Source: a virus. Taken from it: a DNA stretch of 64,000 nt. Made by a program: the position numbers and the translations under genes. Shown here in pieces: positions 6,253-13,593 of this stretch. The stretch covers positions 42,618 through 106,617 of IMG/VR virus record IMGVR_UViG_3300036770_005131; one strand, given 5' to 3'. Every line of letters starts with the position of its first letter. Positions within the stretch are counted from its first letter, which is position 1. The notes below the pieces were generated by a model. It did no database searches. It had not been told where the DNA came from and saw nothing but the letters and a program-made list of their open reading frames with translations.

Positions 6253-7590
6253 ATGACTGCTACTATTTCACAACAACGTCCCACAAATACCTGGGAACAA
6301 TTCTGCGAGTGGGTTACTTCCACCAACAATCGTCTTTATGTTGGTTGGTTCGGAACTCTTATGATTCCTACCCTTCTTGCTGCTACTATTTGCTTCATCA
6401 TTGCATTCATCGGTGCTCCCCCTGTGGACATTGATGGTATTCGTGAACCAGTTGCTGGTTCTCTAATGTATGGCAACAACATCATCTCTGGTGCCGTTGT
6501 TCCTTCAAGCAATGCAATCGGTCTACACTTCTATCCCATCTGGGAAGCTGCTTCACTTGATGAATGGCTCTATAATGGTGGTCCTTACCAACTTGTAGTT
6601 TTCCACTTCCTCATCGGTGTCTTCTGCTATCTCGGTCGTGAATGGGAACTTTCATACCGTCTAGGTATGCGTCCTTGGATTTGCGTTGCTTATAGTGCTC
6701 CAGTTGCAGCAGCATCTGCTGTATTCCTTGTCTATCCTTTTGGTCAAGGAAGCTTCAGTGACGGAATGCCTCTAGGTATCTCTGGAACCTTTAACTTCAT
6801 GCTTGTATTCCAAGCAGAACATAACATCCTTATGCACCCTTTTCATATGCTTGGTGTTGCTGGTGTGTTCGGTGGTTCACTGTTCTCTGCGATGCACGGT
6901 TCTCTTGTAACTTCTTCACTGGTTCGTGAGACCACTGAAAGTGAGTCACAGAACTACGGTTACAAGTTCGGTCAAGAAGAAGAGACTTATAACATTGTTG
7001 CTGCTCACGGGTATTTTGGTCGCCTTATTTTCCAATATGCCTCATTCAACAACTCTCGTTCACTTCACTTCTTCCTTGCTGCCTGGCCCGTAGTTGGCAT
7101 CTGGTTCACTGCTCTTGGTGTTTCTACGATGGCCTTCAATCTCAATGGTTTCAACTTTAACCAGTCAATCGTTGATAGTCAGGGTCGTGTGCTCAATACC
7201 TGGGCAGATGTACTGAATCGTGCTGGACTTGGGCTTGAGGTGATGCACGAAAGGAACGCTAGATTTGTTGGTGTTCTTGCCTAGTAATAGGCATTAGTAA
7301 AATCGGGTTAAACGGGGAAACTCTCAAGTAGACAATCCCGTACCAAGTCAGAAAGGGTTTAAGTTTTCTGAAAGGTCTAACGACTAGGTAGTGAGTCCCA
7401 ACAATAATCTACCCACGAATGCCCGACTCCTTAATAACCATAAGGATGAAGAGATAGTCTGAACTTACTGGCGACAGTAAGAAGTAAGAAATAAAGAGTT
7501 CTTACGATAACACAATTGCACAACTTCCCACTTGACCTTGCTGCTGCTGAAGCAACTCCCGTTGCTCTCACCGCACCTTCAATCGGTTGA
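6253..7590 (+). CDS. psbA: Photosystem II D1 protein, interrupted by a group I intron
   Basis: Exon 1 is 6253-7260 (336 codons) and exon 2 is 7519-7590 (23 codons plus stop); the spliced product of 359 residues matches D1 length. D1 with D2 forms the PSII core and carries the quinone site and most Mn-cluster ligands. Exon 1 holds the five membrane helices and His332/Glu333 (VMHERNA). Exon 2 begins HNFPLDLA and so supplies the Mn-cluster ligands His337, Asp342 and Ala344 plus the C-terminal extension removed in maturation. Without splicing, the frame reads into the intron and stops at 7284, making a protein lacking these ligands. ATG 6253 matches D1 N-termini ([20 protein letters not shown]); no Shine-Dalgarno is seen. 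Phage psbA replenishes fast-turning-over D1 during infection. Confidence 0.96.
7261..7518 (+). ncRNA. Group I self-splicing intron in psbA
   Basis: The exon 1 end GAACGCT (7254-7260) pairs with the internal guide GGTGTTC (7270-7276), forming P1 with the required U.G pair at the splice site. The intron ends in G (7518). Core P7 strands are visible: CGACTA (7381-7386, within a TCTAACGACTAGG R-type element) and TAGTC (7455-7459, within an AGATAGTCTGAA S-type element). Joining the exons restores the D1 frame exactly. The 258-nt intron contains no long ORF, so any homing endonuclease acts from outside. Group I introns in psbA are known in some cyanophages, such as S-PM2. Confidence 0.93.
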
Positions 7591-7615
7591 TTTAACAACT
7601 GAATAGTGGTATAAT
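7587..7615 (+). promoter_or_regulatory. Sigma70-type promoter overlapping psbA stop
   Basis: TTGATT 7587-7592 contains the psbA stop TGA (7588-7590); 17-nt spacer; TATAAT 7610-7615. Expected initiation near 7622 lies inside the 5' arm of the terminator that follows, so its transcript would lack a full hairpin. Confidence 0.6.
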
Positions 7616-7616
7616 T

Positions 7617-7643
7617 AAGAGACCCCAAAGGGTCTCTTTTTTT
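7617..7643 (+). terminator. Rho-independent terminator of psbA
   Basis: Stem AAGAGACCC (7617-7625) with GGGTCTCTT (7630-7638), CAAA loop, run of nine T (7635-7643, partly in the stem). Confidence 0.9.
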
Positions 7644-7650
7644 ATAAATA
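7643..7650 (+). promoter_or_regulatory. Late promoter motif TATAAATA
   Basis: Exact TATAAATA directly after the psbA terminator, 11 nt before the ATG of the endonuclease gene at 7662. Confidence 0.6.
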
Positions 7651-7661
7651 ATTGGAAAGTT

Positions 7662-8267
7662 ATGAGCAACATTATGGATTTACATAATCTAGTAATAACT
7701 GAATGTGAACGGAGAGGATTAGAACTTATACATCTCCCAGAAAAACTTGTTCGTCGTTCTACTGATGTGGTCGTCAGTTGCCCCTGTACTGGGATAAGAA
7801 ATATGAGTATAAGAAACTTTATTGTGACTTATGAAAAAGGTGGAGAAGCATTCTGCTGTAAAAGAAAGTCAAAAATTGGAAAAAATAATCCTGCCTTTGG
7901 AAAACCAACTTGGAATGCTGGAACTGTTGGAGTATCAAAGAGTTATGGATTTTTTGGTTTTAAGGAAGAGTGGTCGGACAGAGAAGATTACTTATATTTC
8001 ATAGAAACAATCTATGGAACTTATAAAATTGGTAGGTCATTTCACGGAATAAAATATAGGTTTACTGAAACTATAAAAGAACTTGGTGAATGGAAAGCAA
8101 CTCATAAAGAAGTGTTTGATTGTGAACGATATATTCTAGATACATACAAGCACTATCAAAAGAAGATTGATGGTATAATTGGTGGGTCTGAACATTTTAC
8201 AAAAGAATTACCAATTCAAGAAATTGTGGAATATGCAAATCAAAAATTAAGCACTAACACCTATTGA
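7662..8267 (+). CDS. Putative homing endonuclease, GIY-YIG/T5orf172-like with NUMOD3-like motif
   Basis: A 201-residue protein between psbA and psbD. Its N-terminal part carries Cys pairs (SCPC and FCC) that could bind zinc, then [16 protein letters not shown], which resembles the NUMOD3 DNA-binding motif of mobile endonucleases. The C-terminal half starts [16 protein letters not shown] with a following Arg (YRFTET), the pattern of T5orf172/MUG113 members of the GIY-YIG superfamily. The place next to an intron-bearing psbA suggests it cuts intronless psbA or the psbA-psbD junction and spreads the intron. That target is inference; the sequence itself only shows an endonuclease-like protein. 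Confidence 0.65.
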   Translation: MSNIMDLHNLVITECERRGLELIHLPEKLVRRSTDVVVSCPCTGIRNMSIRNFIVTYEKGGEAFCCKRKSKIGKNNPAFGKPTWNAGTVGVSKSYGFFGFKEEWSDREDYLYFIETIYGTYKIGRSFHGIKYRFTETIKELGEWKATHKEVFDCERYILDTYKHYQKKIDGIIGGSEHFTKELPIQEIVEYANQKLSTNTY

Positions 8268-8292
8268 CCTCTGTGTTACGGTATGTTAACAT
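8264..8292 (+). promoter_or_regulatory. Sigma70-type promoter for psbD
   Basis: TTGACC 8264-8269 includes the TGA stop (8265-8267) of the endonuclease gene; 17-nt spacer; TAACAT 8287-8292. CATAAATA (8290-8297), a late-like motif, overlaps the -10 region. Confidence 0.6.
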
Positions 8293-8320
8293 AAATATTA
8301 CAAATCTTAATGGAGGATTA

Positions 8321-9382
8321 ATGGTTTCATCTACACTTTCATTACCAAATCAACAAAGGGGGTGGTTTGATGTTCTGGACGACTGGCTTAAGAGAGACCG
8401 TTTCGTTTTTGTTGGATGGTCTGGACTTCTTCTTTTTCCCACTGCTTATCTTGCTCTTGGTGGTTGGCTTACTGGGACAACTTTCGTTACGAGTTGGTAT
8501 ACTCACGGGTTGGCAAGTTCCTATTTGGAGGGTGCAAACTTTCTTACTGCAGCAGTTTCTACTCCAGCAGATTCTATGGGTCATTCTCTTCTGCTTCTCT
8601 GGGGTCCTGAGGCTCAAGGGGATTTCGTCAGGTGGGTCCAACTTGGGGGACTCTGGCCTTTTGTGGCACTCCACGGGGCTTTCGCTCTAATCGGTTTTAT
8701 GCTCCGTCAGTTTGAGATTGCCCGTCTTGTAGGCATCAGACCCTATAACGCAATCGCATTCTCTGGTCCTATCGCAGTATTCGTTTCTGTATTCCTGATG
8801 TATCCACTGGGTCAATCCAGTTGGTTCTTTGCTCCATCCTTTGGTGTGGCAGCAATCTTCAGGTTCCTACTGTTTCTTCAGGGTTTCCACAACTGGACGC
8901 TAAATCCGTTTCACATGATGGGGGTGGCAGGTATTCTAGGTGGTGCTTTACTTTGTGCTATTCACGGTGCTACTGTGGAGAATACACTTTATCAGGATGG
9001 TGAAAAAGCAAACACCTTCAAGGCATTTGAACCAACACAAGAGGAAGAAACTTACTCTATGGTTACGGCAAACCGCTACTGGTCACAAATCTTTGGTATC
9101 GCTTTTAGCAATAAGCGTTGGCTTCACTTTTTTATGTTATTTGTTCCCGTTATGGGTCTTTGGATGGCATCTATTGGTATGATTGGTCTTGCTTTAAACT
9201 TTAGAGCATATGATTTTGTGTCTCAAGAAATCCGTGCTGCTTACGACAGTGAGTTTGAAACTTTCTACACGAAAAACCAGTTGCTTAATGAGGGACTTCG
9301 TGCTTGGATGGCACCTGTAGACCAACCACATCTCAATCTGGTGCTACCAGAAGAGGTATTACCACGAGGAAATGCCTTGTGA
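8321..9382 (+). CDS. psbD: Photosystem II D2 protein
   Basis: 353 residues, full length for D2, uninterrupted. D2 is the partner of D1 in the PSII reaction centre. Conserved segments include [23 protein letters not shown] at the start, [31 protein letters not shown] (chlorophyll/iron ligand region) and the C-terminus ending LPRGNAL. ATG 8321 is chosen because it follows GGAGG (8313-8317) and matches D2 N-termini; an earlier in-frame ATG at 8264 lies in the promoter. A UUCG-loop terminator follows. Confidence 0.97.
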   Translation: MVSSTLSLPNQQRGWFDVLDDWLKRDRFVFVGWSGLLLFPTAYLALGGWLTGTTFVTSWYTHGLASSYLEGANFLTAAVSTPADSMGHSLLLLWGPEAQGDFVRWVQLGGLWPFVALHGAFALIGFMLRQFEIARLVGIRPYNAIAFSGPIAVFVSVFLMYPLGQSSWFFAPSFGVAAIFRFLLFLQGFHNWTLNPFHMMGVAGILGGALLCAIHGATVENTLYQDGEKANTFKAFEPTQEEETYSMVTANRYWSQIFGIAFSNKRWLHFFMLFVPVMGLWMASIGMIGLALNFRAYDFVSQEIRAAYDSEFETFYTKNQLLNEGLRAWMAPVDQPHLNLVLPEEVLPRGNAL

Positions 9383-9408
9383 TAAAATATAATACCCTGC
9401 GGAAACGC

Positions 9409-9430
9409 AAGACCCTTCGGGGTCTTTTTT
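9409..9430 (+). terminator. Rho-independent terminator of psbD (UUCG loop)
   Basis: AAGACCC (9409-9415), TTCG tetraloop, GGGTCTT (9420-9426), then a T run. Confidence 0.88.
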
Positions 9431-9431
9431 A

Positions 9432-9467
9432 TTGACTTATCGCCCTAACTATGATATTATATAAATA
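9432..9467 (+). promoter_or_regulatory. Composite early/late promoter for the second endonuclease gene
   Basis: TTGACT 9432-9437, 17-nt spacer, TATTAT 9455-9460, with TATAAATA (9460-9467) running on from its last base. This is nearly the same layout as the psbA promoter at 6054-6087. Confidence 0.7.
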
Positions 9468-9492
9468 ATAATATATATTCGTAGTTAGGATA

Positions 9493-10074
9493 ATGGCACT
9501 AAATAGTAAATCAAAACCTTGTGGAGATTTAGTTGGTAAAAATTTTGGAAGATTGCTGGTTGAAAAAGAAGAGGTTATTTTTAGAAGTGGTAAAAAGAGA
9601 ATATTTGCTACTTGTAAGTGTAAATGTGGAGGAACAAAAGTATGCGATAGAACTAGTTTGTTAAACGGTAAAACTACAAGTTGTGGATGTTTTGCCAGTG
9701 AAAAAACAATAGCATTTAATAAAACTAAAACAAAACCTCCTGGAACTAAAAAAGAAGATGATAGAAGATATAAGATGTTTCATAATGCTCAACACAGAGC
9801 AAAGAAAAAAGGAATACCATTCACTATAACTATAGATGATATTATTATTCCAGAAACTTGCCCTTTGCTTGGAATACCTCTTGTATCTACTAACGACAAA
9901 AGAGACCCAAGAAATCCTAGTTTAGACCAGATAGTTCCAGGAAAAGGATATACTCCAGATAATATTTGGGTAATATCCTCAAGAGCAAATTGGATAAAGT
10001 GTGACGCATCCCTACAAGAACTCCAAACATTAGTAGAAAATCTCAAATGTTTATCACTCTCGCATTATTCATAG
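9493..10074 (+). CDS. Putative homing endonuclease, HNH-like with N-terminal Cys motifs
   Basis: 193 residues. The N-terminal part has a zinc-ribbon-like CKCKCGG and SCGCF. The C-terminal region reads CPLLGIPL, then PSLDQIVPGKGYTPDNIWV and ANWIKCD, following the S-x-D-x-I/x-P-x-x-G-Y-x-x-x-N-I-x-x-x-x-x-x-x-N-x-x-K pattern of HNH/EVE-type phage homing endonucleases. A free-standing endonuclease near psbA/psbD targets the psbA intron site in phage S-PM2 (F-CphI); this gene could be its counterpart, but relatedness was not tested. It lies directly after psbD with its own promoter and is unrelated in sequence to the endonuclease at 7662. Confidence 0.7.
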   Translation: MALNSKSKPCGDLVGKNFGRLLVEKEEVIFRSGKKRIFATCKCKCGGTKVCDRTSLLNGKTTSCGCFASEKTIAFNKTKTKPPGTKKEDDRRYKMFHNAQHRAKKKGIPFTITIDDIIIPETCPLLGIPLVSTNDKRDPRNPSLDQIVPGKGYTPDNIWVISSRANWIKCDASLQELQTLVENLKCLSLSHYS

Positions 10075-10115
10075 GTTTCGGTGTAATTCTCTTTCTTCTG
10101 TCCCTTGACTTTTAA
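10047..10115 (+). CDS. Possible small membrane peptide, 22 aa
   Basis: ATG 10047 overlaps the end of the endonuclease gene; product MFITLALFIGFGVILFLLSL plus Asp-Phe is a single membrane helix. The size resembles the tiny photosystem subunits, but no family could be assigned. Its last codons overlap the -35 box at 10105. Confidence 0.4.
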   Translation: MFITLALFIGFGVILFLLSLDF

Positions 10116-10133
10116 CCCTCTTCCTGCTAGACT
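10105..10133 (+). promoter_or_regulatory. Sigma70-type promoter
   Basis: TTGACT 10105-10110, 17-nt spacer, TAGACT 10128-10133; initiation expected near 10140, 19 nt before the next ATG. Confidence 0.65.
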
Positions 10134-10158
10134 AGAGAACTCTTCGCAGACTTCAAAG

Positions 10159-10395
10159 ATGGTTGGAAAACTTGACCCAGAAGAACGAGTGCTTCCCGAA
10201 ACATTCGCACAAACCTCTGATGAACCTTATGTTCGTCACGATTATAAACTTCATTATACAACGAAGAAACCAGAAGTGTTTGATAACTTTGAAGATACCC
10301 AAAGGACTTGGTTTCAAACTCCAAAACAATTTCTAGATTATGTTGAAGTGCTAGATAAGAAACAACCAAAGAATAAAAAAGCAAAAGGGTTCTGA
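10159..10395 (+). CDS. Conserved cyanophage hypothetical protein, 78 aa
   Basis: Start ATG 10159 (MVGKLDPEERVLPETFAQ) is chosen because an upstream in-frame ATG-like start at 10105 would precede the promoter. The protein is charged, with YVRHDYKLHY in the middle and a Lys-rich tail (KKQPKNKKAKGF). I recall similar proteins near the photosynthesis genes of other cyanomyoviruses. No function is known. Confidence 0.7.
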   Translation: MVGKLDPEERVLPETFAQTSDEPYVRHDYKLHYTTKKPEVFDNFEDTQRTWFQTPKQFLDYVEVLDKKQPKNKKAKGF

Positions 10396-10396
10396 A

Positions 10397-10486
10397 ATGG
10401 AAATTGATTGGATTAATTCTCTGATGGGCATTTATCTTATTTGGTTGGGTCTTAACTACGGAAAACCAAAACAGACGGATGATTAA
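10397..10486 (+). CDS. Possible small membrane peptide, 29 aa
   Basis: ATG 10397 one base after the previous stop. The product MEIDWINSLMGIYLIWLGLN and a short polar tail make a single membrane helix with Trp residues near its ends. Spacing suggests translational coupling. Function unknown. Confidence 0.45.
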   Translation: MEIDWINSLMGIYLIWLGLNYGKPKQTDD

Positions 10487-10519
10487 AAAATAAATAAATT
10501 TGAGTTCGGGATACCGTAC

Positions 10520-10756
10520 ATGACACTACAAGAAGGATGTCATTCTCTTAAACTTGAATGTGCATTGAGAGAACTTGGATTCGTTGATATTGGATGGAAA
10601 TGTATTGCTCATGCTGGATTATTTTTCGTTCAACCAGTAGGAATACCTGATGACCCAGAAGGAGACCTTCTGGGATTTTCTGTCTTAAAATCAAATGAAA
10701 TTATCAAATTATCAATATCTGCTAAGAAAGCACTAGATTATGCTCTGTCAATATGA
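10520..10756 (+). CDS. Hypothetical protein, 78 aa
   Basis: Product begins MTLQEGCHSLKLECALRELG and includes IPDDPEGDLLGFSVLKSNE. Compact mixed alpha/beta composition, no membrane helix and no recognised motif. A 33-nt gap separates it from the previous gene. Confidence 0.55.
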   Translation: MTLQEGCHSLKLECALRELGFVDIGWKCIAHAGLFFVQPVGIPDDPEGDLLGFSVLKSNEIIKLSISAKKALDYALSI

Positions 10757-10840
10757 TTAGTTCAGAAACACCTTATAAACTTGCCGAAATACTCCGTGAA
10801 ACTTGGCCAGGAATATATAAGAAACCACACTTTCGTAAAA

Positions 10841-11740
10841 ATGAAACTGAAATATCTTCTGGCATTACTACCACTACTTCTAACAGCATCTTGTACTCAA
10901 GAACCTGAACCCTATGAGATTCATAAGGTTACAAAGAGTAACACAACAATTGACTGTAAGGGTAAAGAATTTAACAACGGAAAAAATACAGAAATTCGTG
11001 TGATTTCTGATATAGAAAATATCACAATTAAAAACTGTTCACTTAAGGGTTCCATTCGGGTTTATGGTCTTGGAATGAATGGTGAAGATGAAAAGGTAAA
11101 AGAATCTTCACATAAGGCAGGGCATACCGAAAGAGTACAGGCAGCAGCACCTTCTAATGTTATTATTTCCAATATGGTCATTGAGGGTATGAATAGAATT
11201 CCTGTTTATCTTGCTCCTGGTGTTACAAAAACAACTGTAGAAAACAATAAGTTTACTGGAACAACTGACTCATCTGTGATTTACTTGGATGCGGAGAGTG
11301 CTTATAATACCATTTACAACAATACCTTTGATGTAAGTGGAAACTTTACACTTCGTCAGTTTAGAATTCGTGAAGTCATCGCAGTAGATGGTTCCGCACA
11401 TAATACCATTTCTGGAAATGATTTTAAAACCGCAGTAGGTGGTGGAGTATATCTCTATCGCAACTGCGGAGAAGGTGGAACCGTTAGACACCAAGAACCA
11501 CAGTATAATGTAATTGAAAATAATAACTTTAATCTATCAGGATTACATATTGGCAATTATGGTATTTGGTTAGGTGCTCGTAATGGAAATCGTTTCTACT
11601 GTAATGCTGATGAAGGTCATAAGTTAGGTAGTAGTATAGATGACCGTGATTTCGCAAACAATAACATCGTTAGAGACAATAAGTTCTCAGGTTCTGACAG
11701 AACTGTAAAGAATGATGGCGAAAATAATGTGGTAAAATAA
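10841..11740 (+). CDS. Predicted lipoprotein with right-handed beta-helix
   Basis: 299 residues. Residues 1-19 form a signal peptide with a lipobox (LLLTAS-Cys), so the mature protein would be lipid-anchored at a cell membrane. The start at 10841 is set by this signal peptide; the longer upstream frame has no good start. The remainder has regularly spaced beta-helix repeats with Asn ladders (VENNKFTG, TIYNNTFDV, TISGNDF, VIENNNF, IVRDNKFSG), as in NosD/pectate-lyase-like proteins. No catalytic residues can be assigned. Since T4-like virions assemble in the cytoplasm, a lipoprotein more likely acts on the infected cell, for example in superinfection exclusion or polysaccharide binding (inference). 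The signal peptide overlaps a short ORF in another frame. Confidence 0.75.
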   Translation: MKLKYLLALLPLLLTASCTQEPEPYEIHKVTKSNTTIDCKGKEFNNGKNTEIRVISDIENITIKNCSLKGSIRVYGLGMNGEDEKVKESSHKAGHTERVQAAAPSNVIISNMVIEGMNRIPVYLAPGVTKTTVENNKFTGTTDSSVIYLDAESAYNTIYNNTFDVSGNFTLRQFRIREVIAVDGSAHNTISGNDFKTAVGGGVYLYRNCGEGGTVRHQEPQYNVIENNNFNLSGLHIGNYGIWLGARNGNRFYCNADEGHKLGSSIDDRDFANNNIVRDNKFSGSDRTVKNDGENNVVK

Positions 11741-11743
11741 ATA
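11736..11743 (+). promoter_or_regulatory. Late-like motif AATAAATA
   Basis: One base off TATAAATA, overlapping the lipoprotein stop and 27 nt upstream of ATG 11771. Confidence 0.35.
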
Positions 11744-11770
11744 ATCAATGTCCCCATTTTGGAGTATTAG

Positions 11771-13129
11771 ATGATGGAAGAAAATCTATTTCTTGAAGAA
11801 ACGCAAAAGAATGTTCTACAATCACAAGATGCTGTAGAGCACGATCCAAACGCAGCACTACGAAATCTTGAAGGTTATACTCCTGTGGGAGGTGCCGAAG
11901 ATAATACACCTACACTAGAAGTTAATCCTAATAATATTGGTGAAGTTTCCGCAACTTCTCCAGTTCCTACCAGACAAGTTTCAGATTTACCTCTTGAAAC
12001 TTATGGTGGAACTGGAGACTTTTTAATTGCTCCTGAGGAAGAAGGAGTAGAAGATAATTCTCAAGAACTAGAATTAATTCCACTAGCAGAAACTCCAAAT
12101 GTTAGGGTTCAAACTCTATCTAATGTTGGTTCTATTCCTGATAATACTAACGATAATCCTGTGGATAGTCAGGAACCGAATGAAGAAGTTGTAGATGAAG
12201 TTCCTGAAGAACCAGCACCAACTCCCCCTACTCCACCAGTAGAACCTCCTGCTCCTGAAGATCCTGAGGAACCACCTGTAGAACCTCCTGCTCCTGAAGA
12301 TCCAGAAGATCCTGAAGATCCTGAAGATCCAGAAGATCCTGAAGATCCTGAGGAACCAGATCCTGAAGATCCAGAAGATCCTGAAGATCCTGAGGAACCA
12401 GATCCTGAAGATCCAGAAGATCCTGAAGATCCTGAGGAACCAGATCCTGAAGATCCTGAGGAACCAGAACCTCCTGCTCCTCCAGAACCTGAAGACCCAG
12501 AAGACCCTGAGGAACCAGAACCTCCTGCTCCTCCAGAACCTGAAGACCCAGAAGACCCTGAGGAACCTGAAGACCCTGAGGAACCTGAAGACCCTGAGGA
12601 ACCTGAAGACCCATCAGGTCAAAATCCAGGAAACAATAAGGATGTAGGAAACTCACCTTTTGATGGTATTACTGGAAATTCTGGAAATAATGGAGATAAA
12701 ACTCCTGGTTCTGGACCTATGGAAGGTGGTGAAGATGATATTGGAGAGCAACCGGGATTTAAAGGAAATGGGCCATCAAATGCTAACGGAAACCAAAATT
12801 CTGATGATGAAAATGATAGTGATGATGGAAGAGGTCAGGGACAAAATTCACAAAGAGATAATGGATGGGGAAATGGAGATGACGATGCTCCAGGTGGTTC
12901 AAGACCAAATAACAACGCTGAAAATGATGAAACTCCATCTGGAAATTATGATGAACTTGTGAGTAGATTTTTAGAAGAAAATCCTGTAACTCCTACTTTA
13001 GATATTTACAACTTTGATGACGATGTTACTTTTGATGAAATTCCTCAAGAATTAATGACTGAATTTCCAGAAATTCCTGAATACGGAATTGGTTATGATG
13101 ATGATTTTTCCTATGATGATGCTGGTTGA
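11771..13129 (+). CDS. Highly acidic Pro/Glu/Asp repeat protein, 452 aa
   Basis: Starts MMEENLFLEETQKNVLQSQ (ATG 11771, or 11774). Residues about 150-280 are an array of (E/D)-P-(E/D) units such as PEDPEDPEEP, with interspersed PAPPEPEDP. The next 100 residues are Gly/Asn/Asp-rich and the C-terminal 60 end in an acidic tail (YGIGYDDDFSYDDAG). The protein is probably disordered and extended, with strong negative charge. No signal peptide or membrane helix. Candidate roles are a DNA mimic, a spacer or a wall-spanning element; none is shown. Its stop TGA (13127-13129) lies in the next -35 box. Confidence 0.75.
   Translation: MMEENLFLEETQKNVLQSQDAVEHDPNAALRNLEGYTPVGGAEDNTPTLEVNPNNIGEVSATSPVPTRQVSDLPLETYGGTGDFLIAPEEEGVEDNSQELELIPLAETPNVRVQTLSNVGSIPDNTNDNPVDSQEPNEEVVDEVPEEPAPTPPTPPVEPPAPEDPEEPPVEPPAPEDPEDPEDPEDPEDPEDPEEPDPEDPEDPEDPEEPDPEDPEDPEDPEEPDPEDPEEPEPPAPPEPEDPEDPEEPEPPAPPEPEDPEDPEEPEDPEEPEDPEEPEDPSGQNPGNNKDVGNSPFDGITGNSGNNGDKTPGSGPMEGGEDDIGEQPGFKGNGPSNANGNQNSDDENDSDDGRGQGQNSQRDNGWGNGDDDAPGGSRPNNNAENDETPSGNYDELVSRFLEENPVTPTLDIYNFDDDVTFDEIPQELMTEFPEIPEYGIGYDDDFSYDDAG
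12240..12615 (+). repeat. Tandem repeat encoding Pro-Glu-Asp units
   Basis: Degenerate 9-nt units (CCTGAAGAT / CCAGAAGAT / CCTGAGGAA) arranged in higher-order blocks; near-identical 54-60-nt blocks recur at about 12310-12450 and 12470-12560. All units keep the frame. Confidence 0.9.
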
Positions 13130-13154
13130 TTTTCCTTAACAAATCTGTTAAAAT
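13126..13154 (+). promoter_or_regulatory. Sigma70-type promoter interleaved with terminator
   Basis: TTGATT 13126-13131 contains the preceding TGA stop; 17-nt spacer; TAAAAT 13149-13154. Initiation near 13161 falls in the loop of the terminator, so the new RNA lacks its 5' arm. Confidence 0.55.
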
Positions 13155-13178
13155 GAGAGGACAAACCTCTCATTTTTT
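13151..13178 (+). terminator. Rho-independent terminator
   Basis: AAATGAGAGG (13151-13160), 5-nt loop, CCTCTCATTT (13166-13175), run of six T that ends at the next ATG. Confidence 0.85.
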
Positions 13179-13481
13179 ATGACTAAAGAAACTTACGGAA
13201 ACCCTTATAGGTCTGGCGAAAGGAATATTGATGATTTGCATAAGTCATTAGTTCAAGACCTTATGCGAACTTCAAAGGAAGAAACCAAATACAATTATGT
13301 GATGAAAGATGTTTTTCAGATTATGAAAGACCTTGGATGGACTGGCGATGATACTTTTGAAGTTCAGGTTGCTGGAACTTTAAATAAAGATAAGTTTATT
13401 GTGATTAAGAATGAAAGTCTTAATCCCCGACCAAATAAGAAAGCACTTCCTCAAGGTCAAGGGAAACCTGTGAATATATAA
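13179..13481 (+). CDS. Hypothetical protein, 100 aa
   Basis: ATG 13179 lies at the end of the terminator T-run. The product begins MTKETYGNPYRSGERNIDDL, is helical in the first half, and ends in a basic/Pro-rich tail. No membrane segment and no known motif. If translated from the promoter at 13126 the leader is under 20 nt. Confidence 0.6.
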   Translation: MTKETYGNPYRSGERNIDDLHKSLVQDLMRTSKEETKYNYVMKDVFQIMKDLGWTGDDTFEVQVAGTLNKDKFIVIKNESLNPRPNKKALPQGQGKPVNI

Positions 13482-13497
13482 TATAAAATTATATTTT

Positions 13498-13593
13498 ATG
13501 GAACCTAATAGTATGCGCCCCCTACTGAATGAGGTAGGGGGATTTATAATAGGAATTCTTACACTTTTAGTTCCTTTAGTTGTGTTACTATGA
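13498..13593 (+). CDS. Possible small membrane peptide, 31 aa
   Basis: ATG 13498; MEPNSMRPLLNEVGGFIIGI followed by more hydrophobic residues. Overlaps the next small ORF by ATGA. The coding DNA contains an 8-bp hairpin (CCCCCTAC with GTAGGGGG, about 13518-13541). Function unknown. Confidence 0.45.
   Translation: MEPNSMRPLLNEVGGFIIGILTLLVPLVVLL

Noticed and set aside
6253-7284. psbA as a pseudogene truncated at the C-terminus
   Set aside because: The missing C-terminal codons are present at 7519-7590 and the interruption has all marks of a group I intron.
8342-8690. Open frames of 107-110 codons on both strands within psbD
   Set aside because: Shadows of the strongly conserved D2 coding sequence.
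10753-10905. A 50-codon ORF beginning with an ATGA overlap after the gene at 10520
   Set aside because: Its second half lies in another frame of the lipoprotein signal peptide and reads as low-information Ser/Thr; the first 30 residues could be a remnant, but support is too weak.
12228-12656. A 142-codon minus-strand open frame
   Set aside because: Mirror of the Pro-Glu-Asp repeat, giving low-complexity Leu/Gln/Val; no independent support.
13518-13541. CCCCCTAC/GTAGGGGG hairpin as a terminator
   Set aside because: No T-run follows and it lies inside a possible small ORF; kept only as a note there.
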